DNA from: Firmicutes bacterium UBA5286
Lineage (GTDB): Bacteria; Bacillota; Proteinivoracia; UBA4975
Reading direction: 5' to 3'
Assembly: GCA_002408465.1 (NCBI GenBank)
Contig: DHSM01000014.1
Coordinates: 1 to 64,000 of the forward strand
Length of the DNA: 64,000 nucleotides
Translations under genes and position numbers: made by a program
The notes under the pieces: model-generated
Told to the model about the DNA's origin: nothing
Database searches by the model: none
Seen by the model: only the letters and a program-made list of their open reading frames with translations
In this document: positions 1 through 8,290 of the stretch, piece after piece
Position numbering within the stretch: the stretch's first letter is position 1
Layout of the letters: each line of letters starts with the position of its first letter

Positions 1-1
1 G

Positions 2-737
2 GTAGTATTTGGGGTTCAATCATCACTAAAAAACTTAACGTATGAATTATATGGATCTTTAATAGTGACCAGCCATAGTGATACTGCGATTGACATGTTC
101 ATTAATACCTTAGGGACAAGCTTTGACAATATAGAGCTAACCCGCAACTTAACCGGGGAAATGATAATTACCAGGCAACCTGTCGTAATAGAGTTTTTTA
201 CCAAACTGTTTACTCACTTTAGTGGGGCGGAAGTGGGCGCATACAGTGTATTTATTCTTATTTTACTTTGTCTAGTGATGCAAGTAAGTACTGATTCGAG
301 AAAGATCACTATTCAAAAGGCTCATGGTTACAGTAATAGCCACATTATTATTAAATATCTCAGAGATTTTCTTATACCAATTTTCTTGATTGGAAATGCT
401 GTTTTTTGTGTGGGATATTTTCTATATGGGGGAAGTATATCCTCATTTCTCGTAACGCTACTAAAGTACCAGTTGTTTTTATTGGTTTTTGCTGCAATTG
501 TCACTATCTTGCTTGCCTTTGCGACTTCGCTTATTATGTGAAGATATATTGTATCTGGAGACAAGATAAAATGAGGGTCTTGATAGGAAGATATTCGGAT
601 TAATCTCCTATGTAGACGGGATGCCGGTTTCTGGAAACACTCTACGCTTTCTTAGTGAAATTGTCTCTATTGCAGCTTTAGTAATCACAGTAGTCTTCAC
701 AACTCTATTATTGTACTCGGGCTGGTATTATCGTTAG
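2..737 (+). pseudogene. decayed membrane permease remnant (DUF1430/FtsX-like), left-truncated
   Basis: An open frame enters from the window edge and stops at 541. It encodes an extracytoplasmic-looking stretch followed by about three hydrophobic segments, with a KITIQKAHGYSN motif that resembles the 'K-x-x-G-(Y/W)-S' turn of FtsX-like and DUF1430 bacteriocin-associated membrane proteins. Similarity-like sequence appears to continue in two other frames (YVKIYCIWRQDK, then KIFGLISYVDGMPVSGNT with a last membrane helix ending at 737), so at least two frameshifts are inferred. Base composition is clearly more A+T-rich than the genes that follow. Function and family are tentative; the right-hand fragments could also be chance open sequence. 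Confidence 0.4.
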
Positions 738-864
738 GATTAACAATATCTTAATAACCGCTAGATAGAAAATTAGAAGTGTTTTTGGTTTTCTTTCTTT
801 TATCAAATCAATAGGCTGCATAGCTGTTTGAAGCAGGAGTGCAATTTACAAGGTGGATAAGAAT

Positions 865-891
865 AGGCATTTGCCAGTCTGGCAAATGCCT
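865..891 (+). terminator. perfect 12-bp hairpin, probable terminator
   Basis: A perfect 12-bp inverted repeat (arms 865-876 and 880-891) with a 3-nt loop lies between the decayed permease and the HlyD-like gene. It is followed by only a weak T-rich run, so termination is inferred from position and stem strength. A second, 6-bp C/G hairpin lies at 925-950. I see no gene between 738 and 994. Confidence 0.5.
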
Positions 892-994
892 TCAATATTA
901 ATAGCTCCATCGAGATTTCTGGATCCCCCTTAGGTGAACTAGCTAGGGGGTTATGATATAATATTAATCATGCTTGCGGCCTGAGGTGAGATAT

Positions 995-1930
995 GTGAAA
1001 GCGAAGAAATTCAAGGTAGTCCAGGGGGGCAGAAAGAGGGGCAATAAGATTTGGCGCAGTTTTTTTATCGCCGGGATAGCAGTGCTGGCCCTTTTCTTGT
1101 TGTGGAACAGCTTGGGCTATCTTGCCCTGTGGGCTGCAGATGTTACAGTGGCTACTAACAGTGAGATTGTATCCAGTGTTGCTGTACAATGTTTTGTCTT
1201 GCGCAACGAGTTTCAGCTGCGTTCTCCCGGCAACGGCAGGTACGTCCCTTTGGTGGACAATGGCGCCAGAGTGCGGGTAGGCCAGGATATCGCCCGCATT
1301 GAGGGTCCCAGTGGGAATTTGCTTGTGCAGGCGCCTGTGGCCGGCTTAATTCTGCATGTACTTGACGGCTTTGAAGGGGATTTCTCCTCAGATTCAGTCT
1401 TGGACTTGGCACTGGTTGAATCTGTCACCAGGTATTTAGCTAAATCGCCCGGGGCCAATAGTGTTTCTCAGGCAAAAGCCGGGGAGCTGGTGGGGGTAAT
1501 TGTGGGAAATACCGGCTTTAAACTCCTTACGGCAATGAGCTTTCACTCTCAAGGGCAGCGGCAGAGAATTAAAACAGAGGATGGCCTTACATATTCAATT
1601 GTTCCCAGGCAAGTCATCCAAGCCCAGGATAAGTTCTGGGCCCTTTGGGATGTAACTTCGCTTTCCGACACCCTGGGCAAGGAGCGGGTTTTCTCCGCTG
1701 AGTTGATTACCCAGGAGCAGGAGGCGGTGCTGGTGCCTGCAAAGGCGCTTCATACCAGGGATGGTGTGCAGGGGGTAATCGTGCTCTTTCGCGGCAAACC
1801 GGTTTTTAATCCTGTGGAAGTTGTCTGCAATCAGGGAAATGAAGTGGGGGTTAAAGGCCTGGCCCATGGCCAAAGAGTATTGACTCTGCCCTGGTGGGCA
1901 AGTTTGGCAAAACGGTGGTGGCTGAAATGA
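995..1930 (+). CDS. HlyD-like membrane-anchored barrel-sandwich protein
   Basis: The 311-residue product has a basic N-terminus, one membrane helix at about residues 20-42, and an extracytoplasmic region with a lipoyl/barrel-sandwich-like stretch (VRVGQDIARIEGPSG) typical of HlyD/periplasmic-adaptor proteins. The GTG at 995 is preferred over the upstream TTG at 974 because GAGGTGAG at 983-990 sits four bases before it. It starts the run leading into yggS, whose ATG overlaps its stop (ATGA). Members of this family are known at this place in clostridial genomes, but no transport partner is encoded nearby. The exact role is unknown. Confidence 0.7.
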   Translation: MKAKKFKVVQGGRKRGNKIWRSFFIAGIAVLALFLLWNSLGYLALWAADVTVATNSEIVSSVAVQCFVLRNEFQLRSPGNGRYVPLVDNGARVRVGQDIARIEGPSGNLLVQAPVAGLILHVLDGFEGDFSSDSVLDLALVESVTRYLAKSPGANSVSQAKAGELVGVIVGNTGFKLLTAMSFHSQGQRQRIKTEDGLTYSIVPRQVIQAQDKFWALWDVTSLSDTLGKERVFSAELITQEQEAVLVPAKALHTRDGVQGVIVLFRGKPVFNPVEVVCNQGNEVGVKGLAHGQRVLTLPWWASLAKRWWLK

Positions 1931-2634
1931 AAATTGATGTGGCAAGGAATTTGCTTGCGGTTAAGCAGAGAGTGGCAAAGGCCGCGCTGGCGGCGGGCAA
2001 GGCCCCGGAGGATATTACTTTGGTAGCGGTAAGCAAGCTGGCCTCACCTGACTCCGTCAGGGCCCTGGTGGCCGCAGGGCACCGGGATTTTGGCGAAAAT
2101 CGGGTGCAGGATGGCCTGAGAAAAGTGGCAGAGGTGGCTGGGGATAATCTGCGCTGGCATTTAATCGGCAGGGTTCAGACCAACAAGGTCAAGTACATTT
2201 CTCCCTTTCACCTAGTCCATTCCCTGGACCGCTGGGAACTGGCAGAAAAGATGTCCAATTATGCTCTCAAGATGGGAATACAGTTTCAATGTCTCCTGCA
2301 GGTGAATGTAGCCGCTGATCCCGCTAAAGCTGGCATCAGTCTTGATGAGGCAGATGATTTTTTGGCTGCAGCAGCCGGTTTGGGCGGCATGAGCTTGCGG
2401 GGCCTGATGACTATTACTGCTTTGGATGCTGGAGAGGAGCAGACACGGGCCTGGTTTGAAAGCCTGGCGGCCAAATTCAGAGCGCTTTCTCGGCAGCAGC
2501 TTCCGGAAAATGTGCGAATGGACTGGCTGTCTATGGGCATGTCAGGAGACTTTGAGCTGGCCATTGCCGCCGGCGCCAATATGGTTCGGGTCGGCAGCGC
2601 AATCTTTACCGGGGAGGATGGACAGTATGCCTGA
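1927..2634 (+). CDS. yggS: YggS/YlmE family PLP homeostasis protein
   Basis: Single-domain fold-type III PLP protein (alanine racemase N-terminal barrel), 235 residues, thought to buffer free pyridoxal phosphate and amino-acid pools. Visible family motifs are VAVSKL near the PLP lysine, GENRVQD, WHLIGRVQTNK, and the phosphate-binding SMGMSGDFELAI followed by VRVGSAIFG-like VRVGSAIFTG. The ATG at 1927 overlaps the upstream stop by four bases and is preferred to an upstream in-frame start at 1894 because it matches the usual family N-terminus. It belongs to the ylmE-ylmG-ylmH-divIVA cell-division cluster. The sepF gene usually found after ylmE is missing. Confidence 0.95.
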   Translation: MKIDVARNLLAVKQRVAKAALAAGKAPEDITLVAVSKLASPDSVRALVAAGHRDFGENRVQDGLRKVAEVAGDNLRWHLIGRVQTNKVKYISPFHLVHSLDRWELAEKMSNYALKMGIQFQCLLQVNVAADPAKAGISLDEADDFLAAAAGLGGMSLRGLMTITALDAGEEQTRAWFESLAAKFRALSRQQLPENVRMDWLSMGMSGDFELAIAAGANMVRVGSAIFTGEDGQYA

Positions 2635-2893
2635 CAGCATTATCAGGATTCTCGACGGCTTATTTTCTGTTTTTTACTTGGTGCTGACAGCCAGGATTTT
2701 ATTAACCTGGATTCCCGTGCAATCAGGGGGCTTGCTTGCAGATATAATCGATGTCCTTAATTCTCTAACCGAACCATTGCTGGCTCCTATCAGAAAAATA
2801 ATCCCGCCGATTCCTTTGGGCATGGGGTACTTGGACCTGTCCCCATTAATACTGATGTTGCTGGTGAATTTTCTGAGGAGGCTGTTGTATTGA
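2627..2893 (+). CDS. yggT: YggT family membrane protein
   Basis: Small integral membrane protein of 88 residues with two hydrophobic helices and the family signature ARILLTWIP followed by LTEPLLAPIRKIIPP. YggT/YlmG proteins are linked to cell division and envelope osmotic tolerance, but the molecular activity is not established. The ATG at 2627 has GGGGAGG at 2611-2617 and overlaps the end of yggS by eight bases. The ylmH start overlaps its stop, which indicates translational coupling. Confidence 0.92.
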   Translation: MPDSIIRILDGLFSVFYLVLTARILLTWIPVQSGGLLADIIDVLNSLTEPLLAPIRKIIPPIPLGMGYLDLSPLILMLLVNFLRRLLY

Positions 2894-3663
2894 GCCCATT
2901 TAATAATTTGCCCACAGGCGTTGATTCTCAGCTGGTTGCCCGGGTTTTGGACAACTGCAAAATCGTCAGCGAAAAGCAAGGGGTGAAATTTACTGAGTTT
3001 CTCGATCCCTTTCACAGGGAGTTTATCCGGCCGCTGGTGGCCAATTTTTTCGGAGTCCGCTACTTAGAGGATGGAGGCTATGCCGGCGCTGAAAAGCAAA
3101 GGCTGGCCATTTTTCCTGATTATTATTCTCCTGCAGATATTGAGATGCCTATCGCCGTGCTAGAGATTAGATTGTCAGATCCCACCCGGGTTCTGTCTCA
3201 CAGAGACTACCTGGGGGCGATAGTCGGCTTGGGACTCAAACGTTCATACATTGGTGACATCCTGACCTTCGCCGGCGGCGCCCATATGATCGCAGCCAGG
3301 GAGATTGCCGATGTGGTCCGAAGCTTGGGTGAAGTCCATAAATTTCGGGCCGAGGCAGTTGAAATACCGCCCTACAGCATCCGGTGGGAGGAGCAGCCGG
3401 TGCGGACTATTAGTTGTACTGTAGCTTCTGTTCGCCTGGATGCAGTGCTCAGCACCGGGTTGGGAATGGGCCGGAGCAAAGCTGCCGAGCTGATAAAAGG
3501 GGACAAAGTAAAAGTCAACTGGCGCCAAATTGTTCAGCCCGGCTTTCAGTTGAAAGAAGGGGATGTCCTCTCTGTCCGGGGCCGGGGCAGGCTGGAGCTG
3601 AGCCTGGTTGGAGGAGAAACCAAGAAGGGCAGGATTCGCATTGAAGTAAAAAAGTTCAGCTAA
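2890..3663 (+). CDS. ylmH: YlmH S4-domain RNA-binding protein
   Basis: A 257-residue protein with the YlmH N-terminal domain (DPFHREF, FPDYY) and a C-terminal S4 RNA-binding domain at about 180-240 (RLDAVLSTGLGMGRSKAAELI). B. subtilis YlmH binds ribosomal 50S-peptidyl-tRNA complexes and acts in rescue of stalled ribosomes, alongside RqcH, which is encoded 3.6 kb downstream here. It begins with TTG at 2890, overlapping the yggT stop; GAGGAGG lies about ten bases upstream. It sits directly before divIVA, as in most Firmicutes. Confidence 0.93.
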   Translation: MSPFNNLPTGVDSQLVARVLDNCKIVSEKQGVKFTEFLDPFHREFIRPLVANFFGVRYLEDGGYAGAEKQRLAIFPDYYSPADIEMPIAVLEIRLSDPTRVLSHRDYLGAIVGLGLKRSYIGDILTFAGGAHMIAAREIADVVRSLGEVHKFRAEAVEIPPYSIRWEEQPVRTISCTVASVRLDAVLSTGLGMGRSKAAELIKGDKVKVNWRQIVQPGFQLKEGDVLSVRGRGRLELSLVGGETKKGRIRIEVKKFS

Positions 3664-3734
3664 ACAGCAGGAAACTGGCGGAACGCTGTCGAATTTGAAA
3701 GATATAGAGAAAATACCTGATGGGGGTGCTGTAC

Positions 3735-4238
3735 ATGGCATTGACACCTTTAGATATTCACAATAAAGAATTCGCCAAAGGTTTTCGGGGATATGACGAG
3801 GATGAGGTAGATGAGTTTTTGGACCGTGTGGTCAAGGACTATGAAGGGCTGATCAAAGAGAATATGCTCTTAAAGCAAAAGGCCCAGGAACTCAGTGATA
3901 AATTGGATCATTATACCAAGATTGAAGAAACGCTACATAATGCCATCATCGTTGCCCAACAGGCTGCTCAAGAAGTAAAGGAAACTGCTTTGGGCGAGGC
4001 CGAACTCATACGCAAAGAAGCGGAACAGCAAACAAAACGCAGCATTGAAAACAATTTGGCCAAGGCAGAAAAGGTCCGGCAGGATATTGAAGAATTGGTC
4101 AAACAGGCAATTATTTTTCGCAGCAGATTCAAAACTTTGCTGGAAGCCCAGTTGGATATCGTCAACAGCGAAGACTGGCGGGAATTTGAACGCTATACAT
4201 CCTCAGCCTCAACTAGGGGAGAAGATTATCTGCCCTAA
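3735..4238 (+). CDS. divIVA: DivIVA family cell-division/polarity protein
   Basis: The N-terminus MALTPLDIHNKEFAKGFRGY with DEDEVDEFLD is the conserved lipid-binding DivIVA domain; the remainder to residue 167 is mostly coiled coil. DivIVA proteins bind curved membrane at the septum and poles and recruit division or sporulation partners. The ATG at 3735 is preferred to 3720 because GGGGGTG precedes it by six bases and it gives the canonical start. A terminator follows at 4252. The ileS gene that usually follows divIVA is absent. Confidence 0.95.
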   Translation: MALTPLDIHNKEFAKGFRGYDEDEVDEFLDRVVKDYEGLIKENMLLKQKAQELSDKLDHYTKIEETLHNAIIVAQQAAQEVKETALGEAELIRKEAEQQTKRSIENNLAKAEKVRQDIEELVKQAIIFRSRFKTLLEAQLDIVNSEDWREFERYTSSASTRGEDYLP

Positions 4239-4251
4239 AGTTAGCAGCCAA

Positions 4252-4286
4252 TAAGCCCTTGAAAGCCAAGGGCTTAAAGTTTTTTT
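4252..4286 (+). terminator. Rho-independent terminator after divIVA
   Basis: Ten-base-pair stem (4252-4261 with 4267-4276), loop of five, then a run of seven T. It closes the HlyD-like to divIVA unit. Confidence 0.85.
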
Positions 4287-4369
4287 AGCAGAGAGGTTTC
4301 GCTGATGTTTAAGGATTCCTCCGGCTAAAATGCCTGGCCTCGGGGCAAAGTACTGGCGGAGGGTTGCCA

Positions 4370-4660
4370 ATGGACAAATCATTAATGGACAAAGTCAGCT
4401 TTGAATTGCAGCGGGTTTCCCAGAATATGGAGAAGTTTAACCTTGCCGAATATATGGAGCTGCTCAATAATCCCCGCCGATATGTTATGATTAATTTTGT
4501 CGGGGGATTGTCCAGAGGCCTGGGCATTGCAATCGGCTTTACTATTCTGGGGGCCATTGTCGTTATGCTGCTGCGCCGTCTGATGTATTTAAATCTCCCA
4601 ATCATCGGCGATTTCATTGCGGATATTGTTCTCATTGTCCAGGAGAATTTGAATCCATGA
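4370..4660 (+). CDS. DUF5665 family small membrane protein
   Basis: The 96-residue product has an amphipathic N-terminal segment (NLAEYMELLNNPRR), one long hydrophobic helix (IAIGFTILGAIVVMLL) and a conserved C-terminus (NLPIIGDFIADIVLIVQ). This architecture matches DUF5665, a family of unknown function widespread in spore formers. The ATG at 4370 has GGAGGG six bases upstream. It probably starts a new unit with the DksA-like gene 13 bases downstream. Confidence 0.8.
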   Translation: MDKSLMDKVSFELQRVSQNMEKFNLAEYMELLNNPRRYVMINFVGGLSRGLGIAIGFTILGAIVVMLLRRLMYLNLPIIGDFIADIVLIVQENLNP

Positions 4661-4673
4661 AGGAGAAAAAGAA

Positions 4674-5132
4674 ATGGATTTAAGCGTACAGCGCTGCCGC
4701 CTGACAGAAATGCTCAACCGCCTGGAAAAACGCAGCAATGCCGATGAAAGCAAAAATTTGCGGGACTACCATCACGAGCTGTCAGTTGTAGACAATCATC
4801 CTGCCGATGTGGCCAGCGAAGATTATCTGCGCAACTTGGATGCCTCTTTTCAGGAAAATGATCAACTCCTGCAGGAAAAAATCCAGCAGGCCATTGCCAG
4901 AATTGACAATGGAGAATACGAAGATTGTACAGAATGCGGCGCTAAAATTGATCAGGAACGCTTGCAGGCCCTGCCCTATGCCAGCACCTGCACTGAATGC
5001 GCCAATAAAGAGGCGGTCGATCCTGGCAAATCCAGAAGTTATCCCGAATATGGGGATTATACCTGGCCCAGGTTCAATCAATATGGGACTTCCGACGGGG
5101 TCGGGGAACAGCCCCGGCCGGATGAGGATTAA
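4674..5132 (+). CDS. TraR/DksA-type C4 zinc-finger protein, YteA-like
   Basis: A 152-residue protein with an N-terminal coiled coil and a zinc finger at about 87-108 (CTECGAKI ... CTEC, four cysteines), as in DksA/TraR and the sporulation-associated YteA family. DksA relatives enter the RNA polymerase secondary channel; for YteA-type proteins the target is not well defined. The conserved YxYPEYGDYTWP-like tail (residues ~123-131) fits the YteA subgroup. It lies immediately upstream of lspA with a 25-base gap. Confidence 0.85.
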   Translation: MDLSVQRCRLTEMLNRLEKRSNADESKNLRDYHHELSVVDNHPADVASEDYLRNLDASFQENDQLLQEKIQQAIARIDNGEYEDCTECGAKIDQERLQALPYASTCTECANKEAVDPGKSRSYPEYGDYTWPRFNQYGTSDGVGEQPRPDED

Positions 5133-5157
5133 AGCATAAGCGGAGAGGAGGACGGGA

Positions 5158-5616
5158 ATGAAAAAAATGTATATCTTTGCAGCCTTGGCTCTGCTGCTGG
5201 ACCAGGCCAGCAAATATGCAGTGCGCGCCGGGATGCATGTAAGTCAGTCTATTCCCCTTATTCCCCGGGTGCTGCATCTCACTTATGTGCGCAATACCGG
5301 GGCTGCCTTTGGCATCCTGGCGGGCAAAAGACTGTTTTTCATCATTGCTTCCCTGATGGTAGTAGCAGTGTTGCTTATTTATTCCCGGGAGGTCAAGGGC
5401 AGCCCCAGGCTGCAGGTGGCCTTCGGACTGATGTTGGGAGGAGCTGTGGGCAACCTGGTTGACAGGATTCTGCTCAGGTGGGTCACCGACTTTATAGATT
5501 TTAAGATTTTCCCGCCAATCTTTAACTTAGCCGATTCTGCCCTGGTGGTGGGGGTCGGTTTATTTGCCTTGGATATGGTTTTGGAGTGGAAGAGGGAACG
5601 TCAAAGTGCTGCATAA
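5158..5616 (+). CDS. lspA: Lipoprotein signal peptidase (SPase II)
   Basis: A 152-residue inner-membrane aspartyl protease that removes signal peptides from diacylated prolipoproteins. Four hydrophobic segments are visible. The catalytic aspartates are in GGAVGNLVDR and FNLADSAL, and the conserved YVRNTGAAFGI loop is present. GGAGAGGAGG precedes the ATG. rluD overlaps its last 11 bases, the standard Firmicute arrangement. A substrate lipoprotein with a clear lipobox is encoded at 24994. Confidence 0.97.
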   Translation: MKKMYIFAALALLLDQASKYAVRAGMHVSQSIPLIPRVLHLTYVRNTGAAFGILAGKRLFFIIASLMVVAVLLIYSREVKGSPRLQVAFGLMLGGAVGNLVDRILLRWVTDFIDFKIFPPIFNLADSALVVGVGLFALDMVLEWKRERQSAA

Positions 5617-6526
5617 TTTTATTGTGGCCGAGGAGTTCAGCGGCTGGAGGCTGGATAAGTTCCTCACCCATTGGGTCAGCGCTGACAGCCGCAGTGAAAT
5701 TCAGGCATTTATTTCAGCAGGCCAGGCCCAGGTAAATGGCGTCGTTGTCACCAAAAAAGGTTATGCCTTGGCCAAGGGGGATGCGGTGGAACTGGAAGCG
5801 GCTGAAACAAAGGCCCTTGCCGGCGCCAGTGAAGATATTCCCTTGGATATCCGGTATGAGGACCAATGGCTGTTAGTGGTCAACAAGCCTGTGGGCATGG
5901 TAGTCCACCCCGCCCCGGGCCATGCCGGCGGCACCTTGGTCAATGCCCTGCTGGGCTACGGGGCCGGCCTTTCAGACCTGGGGGGCAATTTCCGCCCCGG
6001 GATAGTCCATCGCCTGGATAAAGACACCTCGGGACTGCTGATAGTGGCAAAAACCAATGCTTGTCATCTCAGGCTGGCGGAGATGCTGAAAGCAAGGGAG
6101 ATTGAGCGCATCTACCTGGCGCTGCTTTCCGGCAAGCTCCCGCAAACTCGAGGCAGAATCAGCGGCCCCATTGGCCGGCATCCTCGTCAGCGCACCTCTA
6201 TGGCTATAGTCGAAAGCGGCAAGCAGGCGGTTACAGATTTTCGGGTCCTGCGCTATTTTCGCCGTCATACTCTGGTGGAAGTAAGACTGCAGACAGGGAG
6301 AACCCATCAGATTCGGGTTCATTTTTCCCATATGGGCAGGCCGGTGGCCGGGGACATTGTCTATGGGCCCAGAGACCAGAAAAAAAATTATGCCGGGCAT
6401 ATGCTCCATGCCCGGACCTTGAGGTTTATGCATCCCTTTTTAGAAAGGGAAATCAGTGTGACTGCCGAACCCCCCAGGGAATTTTTAGATTTGCTGCGCC
6501 AGCTCAATGGGGACTTGGCTCAATGA
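5606..6526 (+). CDS. rluD: RluA/RluD-family 23S rRNA pseudouridine synthase
   Basis: N-terminal S4 domain (about residues 8-70, RLDKFLTHW) followed by the RluA catalytic domain with HRLDKDTSGLL, where the Asp (about residue 137) is the catalytic nucleophile; RTHQIRVHFSHMG and later core motifs are present. It converts specific uridines in the large-subunit rRNA to pseudouridine. The GTG at 5606 is chosen by AGAGGGA eight bases upstream and by the S4 start; it overlaps lspA. Its 3' end overlaps that of the convergent rqcH gene by 23 bases. Confidence 0.93.
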   Translation: MLHNFIVAEEFSGWRLDKFLTHWVSADSRSEIQAFISAGQAQVNGVVVTKKGYALAKGDAVELEAAETKALAGASEDIPLDIRYEDQWLLVVNKPVGMVVHPAPGHAGGTLVNALLGYGAGLSDLGGNFRPGIVHRLDKDTSGLLIVAKTNACHLRLAEMLKAREIERIYLALLSGKLPQTRGRISGPIGRHPRQRTSMAIVESGKQAVTDFRVLRYFRRHTLVEVRLQTGRTHQIRVHFSHMGRPVAGDIVYGPRDQKKNYAGHMLHARTLRFMHPFLEREISVTAEPPREFLDLLRQLNGDLAQ

Positions 6527-8180
6527 AAATTGAGCGGTAATTTACATACTGAACCATGCCCGGCTTGGCCCCGGGTATTTTTTTGACATTTTTTACTTGG
6601 GTCCACACCACTTCGACTTTAGGGGAAGTGCGTTCTTTACTGTGCCAGGCCGCCAGGCTGGCGGCGTAGGCCAGCTCAGAAGCATCAGGCTCATTGGTGC
6701 ACAAGATGACATGGCTGCCGGGAGAGTGCCGGCAGTGCAGCCAATAATGGCTCTTGTCCGCTTTTTGCAGAGTCAGTCTCTCGTTTTGGCGGTTGTTTTT
6801 GCCTGCCAGCACGGTATTTCCCCTGTCAGTGCGGTAAATCATATAGGTCTCGGAAGGGGCCGCAGGGGCTTTGACCTTATGCTGCCTGCGGATGAGGCCC
6901 GCTTCTTCTGCTTCCGCCAGCACTTCCCGCAGATCATCCAGGGAGTTGGCTGCTTCCAAGGCATATTCCAGGGATTGGAGATAGACCAGCAGATTGTGGT
7001 TGGCATCAATCTGTTTCTGGACTTTGACGGCAGCGTTCTTATATTTATTGTATTTTTTATAATAGCGGGCAGCATTGGCGGTGGCGGCTAGACTTGGGTC
7101 CAGGCTGATTTGTTGGAGATTCCCGGTGTAGACATTTGCCAGGGTCACAGCAGCCGCCCCTTTGGGAACTGCATTGAGACAGGCCAGCAGAGTGTCGGCG
7201 GTTTGGCGGAAATCCTCAAATTCCTGGGCCCGGTTCAATTCAATCTTTTGTTTGGCGATGGTGCCTTGGAGCCTTTTGAGGGAGGTAGCAATAGCTCTTT
7301 GCAGCCGCTGGTATAGAGATTCAAACTGGCCGGCCCCGCGGGAATTAGCCTGCCAATCAGCCAAAGCAGTGCTGAGAGTGGCGTATTGCCCTGAGGGCGT
7401 GGGAAGATGGGTGAGTTTGGTCCAATAGGGCCCCTGTTCAGCATAGAGGACTGGCTGAAAATTGCCCTGAAGACTGTCGCCGCTAAGATTGACAATTTCC
7501 CCTGCCAGCAGGTCCAAGGCCTGGGAGTTCAAATCTGCTGCCCGGGTGTTGGCGACCCCTGCCCGCAGGCAGATTTCCCTTGCCAGGAGGGGGCTGACAC
7601 CAAGAATTGTCTTGACCAGAGCCTGCTCGCTGCTGACTTGGCCCAGGTTGGCCAGCAACAGCCCTAATAGAGGCCCAGTAAGACTAACAGGTGCAGTCTT
7701 GGCCGGCATCAGCGGGGGAGAATATCTGTCTCCCGGCTGCAATAGTCTGGCTGCCCCTGGTTTGGGGGGGCGGGTGCTGGCGATGATTATGTCCTGATCA
7801 CATAAGATAATATCGTTTTGCCGGCCCATTATTTCAATATGGAGAAAATGGCTTGCCGGTCCGTTGGGACTTGGGGCCAGGGCCAAGGTTGCCCTTCGGT
7901 CAAAGGGAGGGTTTGTGAAGGAGCGGCAAAAAAGGGAGGCCATATGCTTTTTCAAGGTCTGGGAAAAGGCGCCGGGATTTTTGCGCCTCCTGCCGCCTTC
8001 TGTCAAAAAAAAGGCCTGGGGAGGGATAGAAATTTCCAGGCGCAGGGTTTGGCCCGGCGCCCGCAACTGGAGGATGAGATTGCCCTCGACGCTGTCGTAG
8101 ACATCCTCCATCCGGCTGCCCGCTATCTTTTGCTGTATTTCTCTTACCAAGGAATTGAAAAAAAAGCCGTCCAAATGCAT
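6504..8180 (-). CDS. rqcH: RqcH (NFACT/Rqc2 family) ribosome quality-control factor
   Basis: The 558-residue protein has the NFACT-N domain, a long coiled-coil middle and the C-terminal NFACT-R domain (WLHCRHSPGSHVIL). RqcH binds obstructed 50S subunits and adds C-terminal alanine tails; the DR pair needed for tailing is visible at D94-R95 (FDRR). Older annotations call the family FbpA, fibronectin-binding. AAAGGGGG precedes the ATG. It is the first minus-strand gene and is divergent from the Ca2+ ATPase. YlmH, which acts on the same substrates, is encoded nearby. Confidence 0.95.
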   Translation of the reverse strand: MHLDGFFFNSLVREIQQKIAGSRMEDVYDSVEGNLILQLRAPGQTLRLEISIPPQAFFLTEGGRRRKNPGAFSQTLKKHMASLFCRSFTNPPFDRRATLALAPSPNGPASHFLHIEIMGRQNDIILCDQDIIIASTRPPKPGAARLLQPGDRYSPPLMPAKTAPVSLTGPLLGLLLANLGQVSSEQALVKTILGVSPLLAREICLRAGVANTRAADLNSQALDLLAGEIVNLSGDSLQGNFQPVLYAEQGPYWTKLTHLPTPSGQYATLSTALADWQANSRGAGQFESLYQRLQRAIATSLKRLQGTIAKQKIELNRAQEFEDFRQTADTLLACLNAVPKGAAAVTLANVYTGNLQQISLDPSLAATANAARYYKKYNKYKNAAVKVQKQIDANHNLLVYLQSLEYALEAANSLDDLREVLAEAEEAGLIRRQHKVKAPAAPSETYMIYRTDRGNTVLAGKNNRQNERLTLQKADKSHYWLHCRHSPGSHVILCTNEPDASELAYAASLAAWHSKERTSPKVEVVWTQVKNVKKIPGAKPGMVQYVNYRSIFIEPSPH

Positions 8181-8203
8181 TGTTTAGTTCCCCCTTTGAA
8201 TTT

Positions 8204-8233
8204 AGTATAGCAAGATTGCCTGCAGGTTTACAA
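8204..8233 (-). promoter_or_regulatory. sigma-A-type promoter for rqcH
   Basis: Read on the minus strand: TTGTAA, an 18-base spacer, then TGC-TATACT (extended -10), 24 bases before the rqcH start. Sequence match only. Confidence 0.55.
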
Positions 8234-8290
8234 TCAAAATAATACCTTGGGCAGTCAGAGCATAGTAATTTAGGGATAGGGGGGGAAGGC

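Noticed and set aside
406..603. Independent 65-codon gene
   Set aside because: It lies across the permease remnant in another frame, has no ribosome-binding site and is better explained as a frameshifted piece.
957..962. TATAAT before the HlyD-like gene as a promoter
   Set aside because: No -35 or extended -10 at suitable spacing; kept only as a possibility.
6518..6535. GAAA-loop hairpin at the rluD/rqcH convergent ends as a terminator
   Set aside because: Seven-base-pair stem without a T tract on the plus strand, and it lies across the overlapping coding ends.
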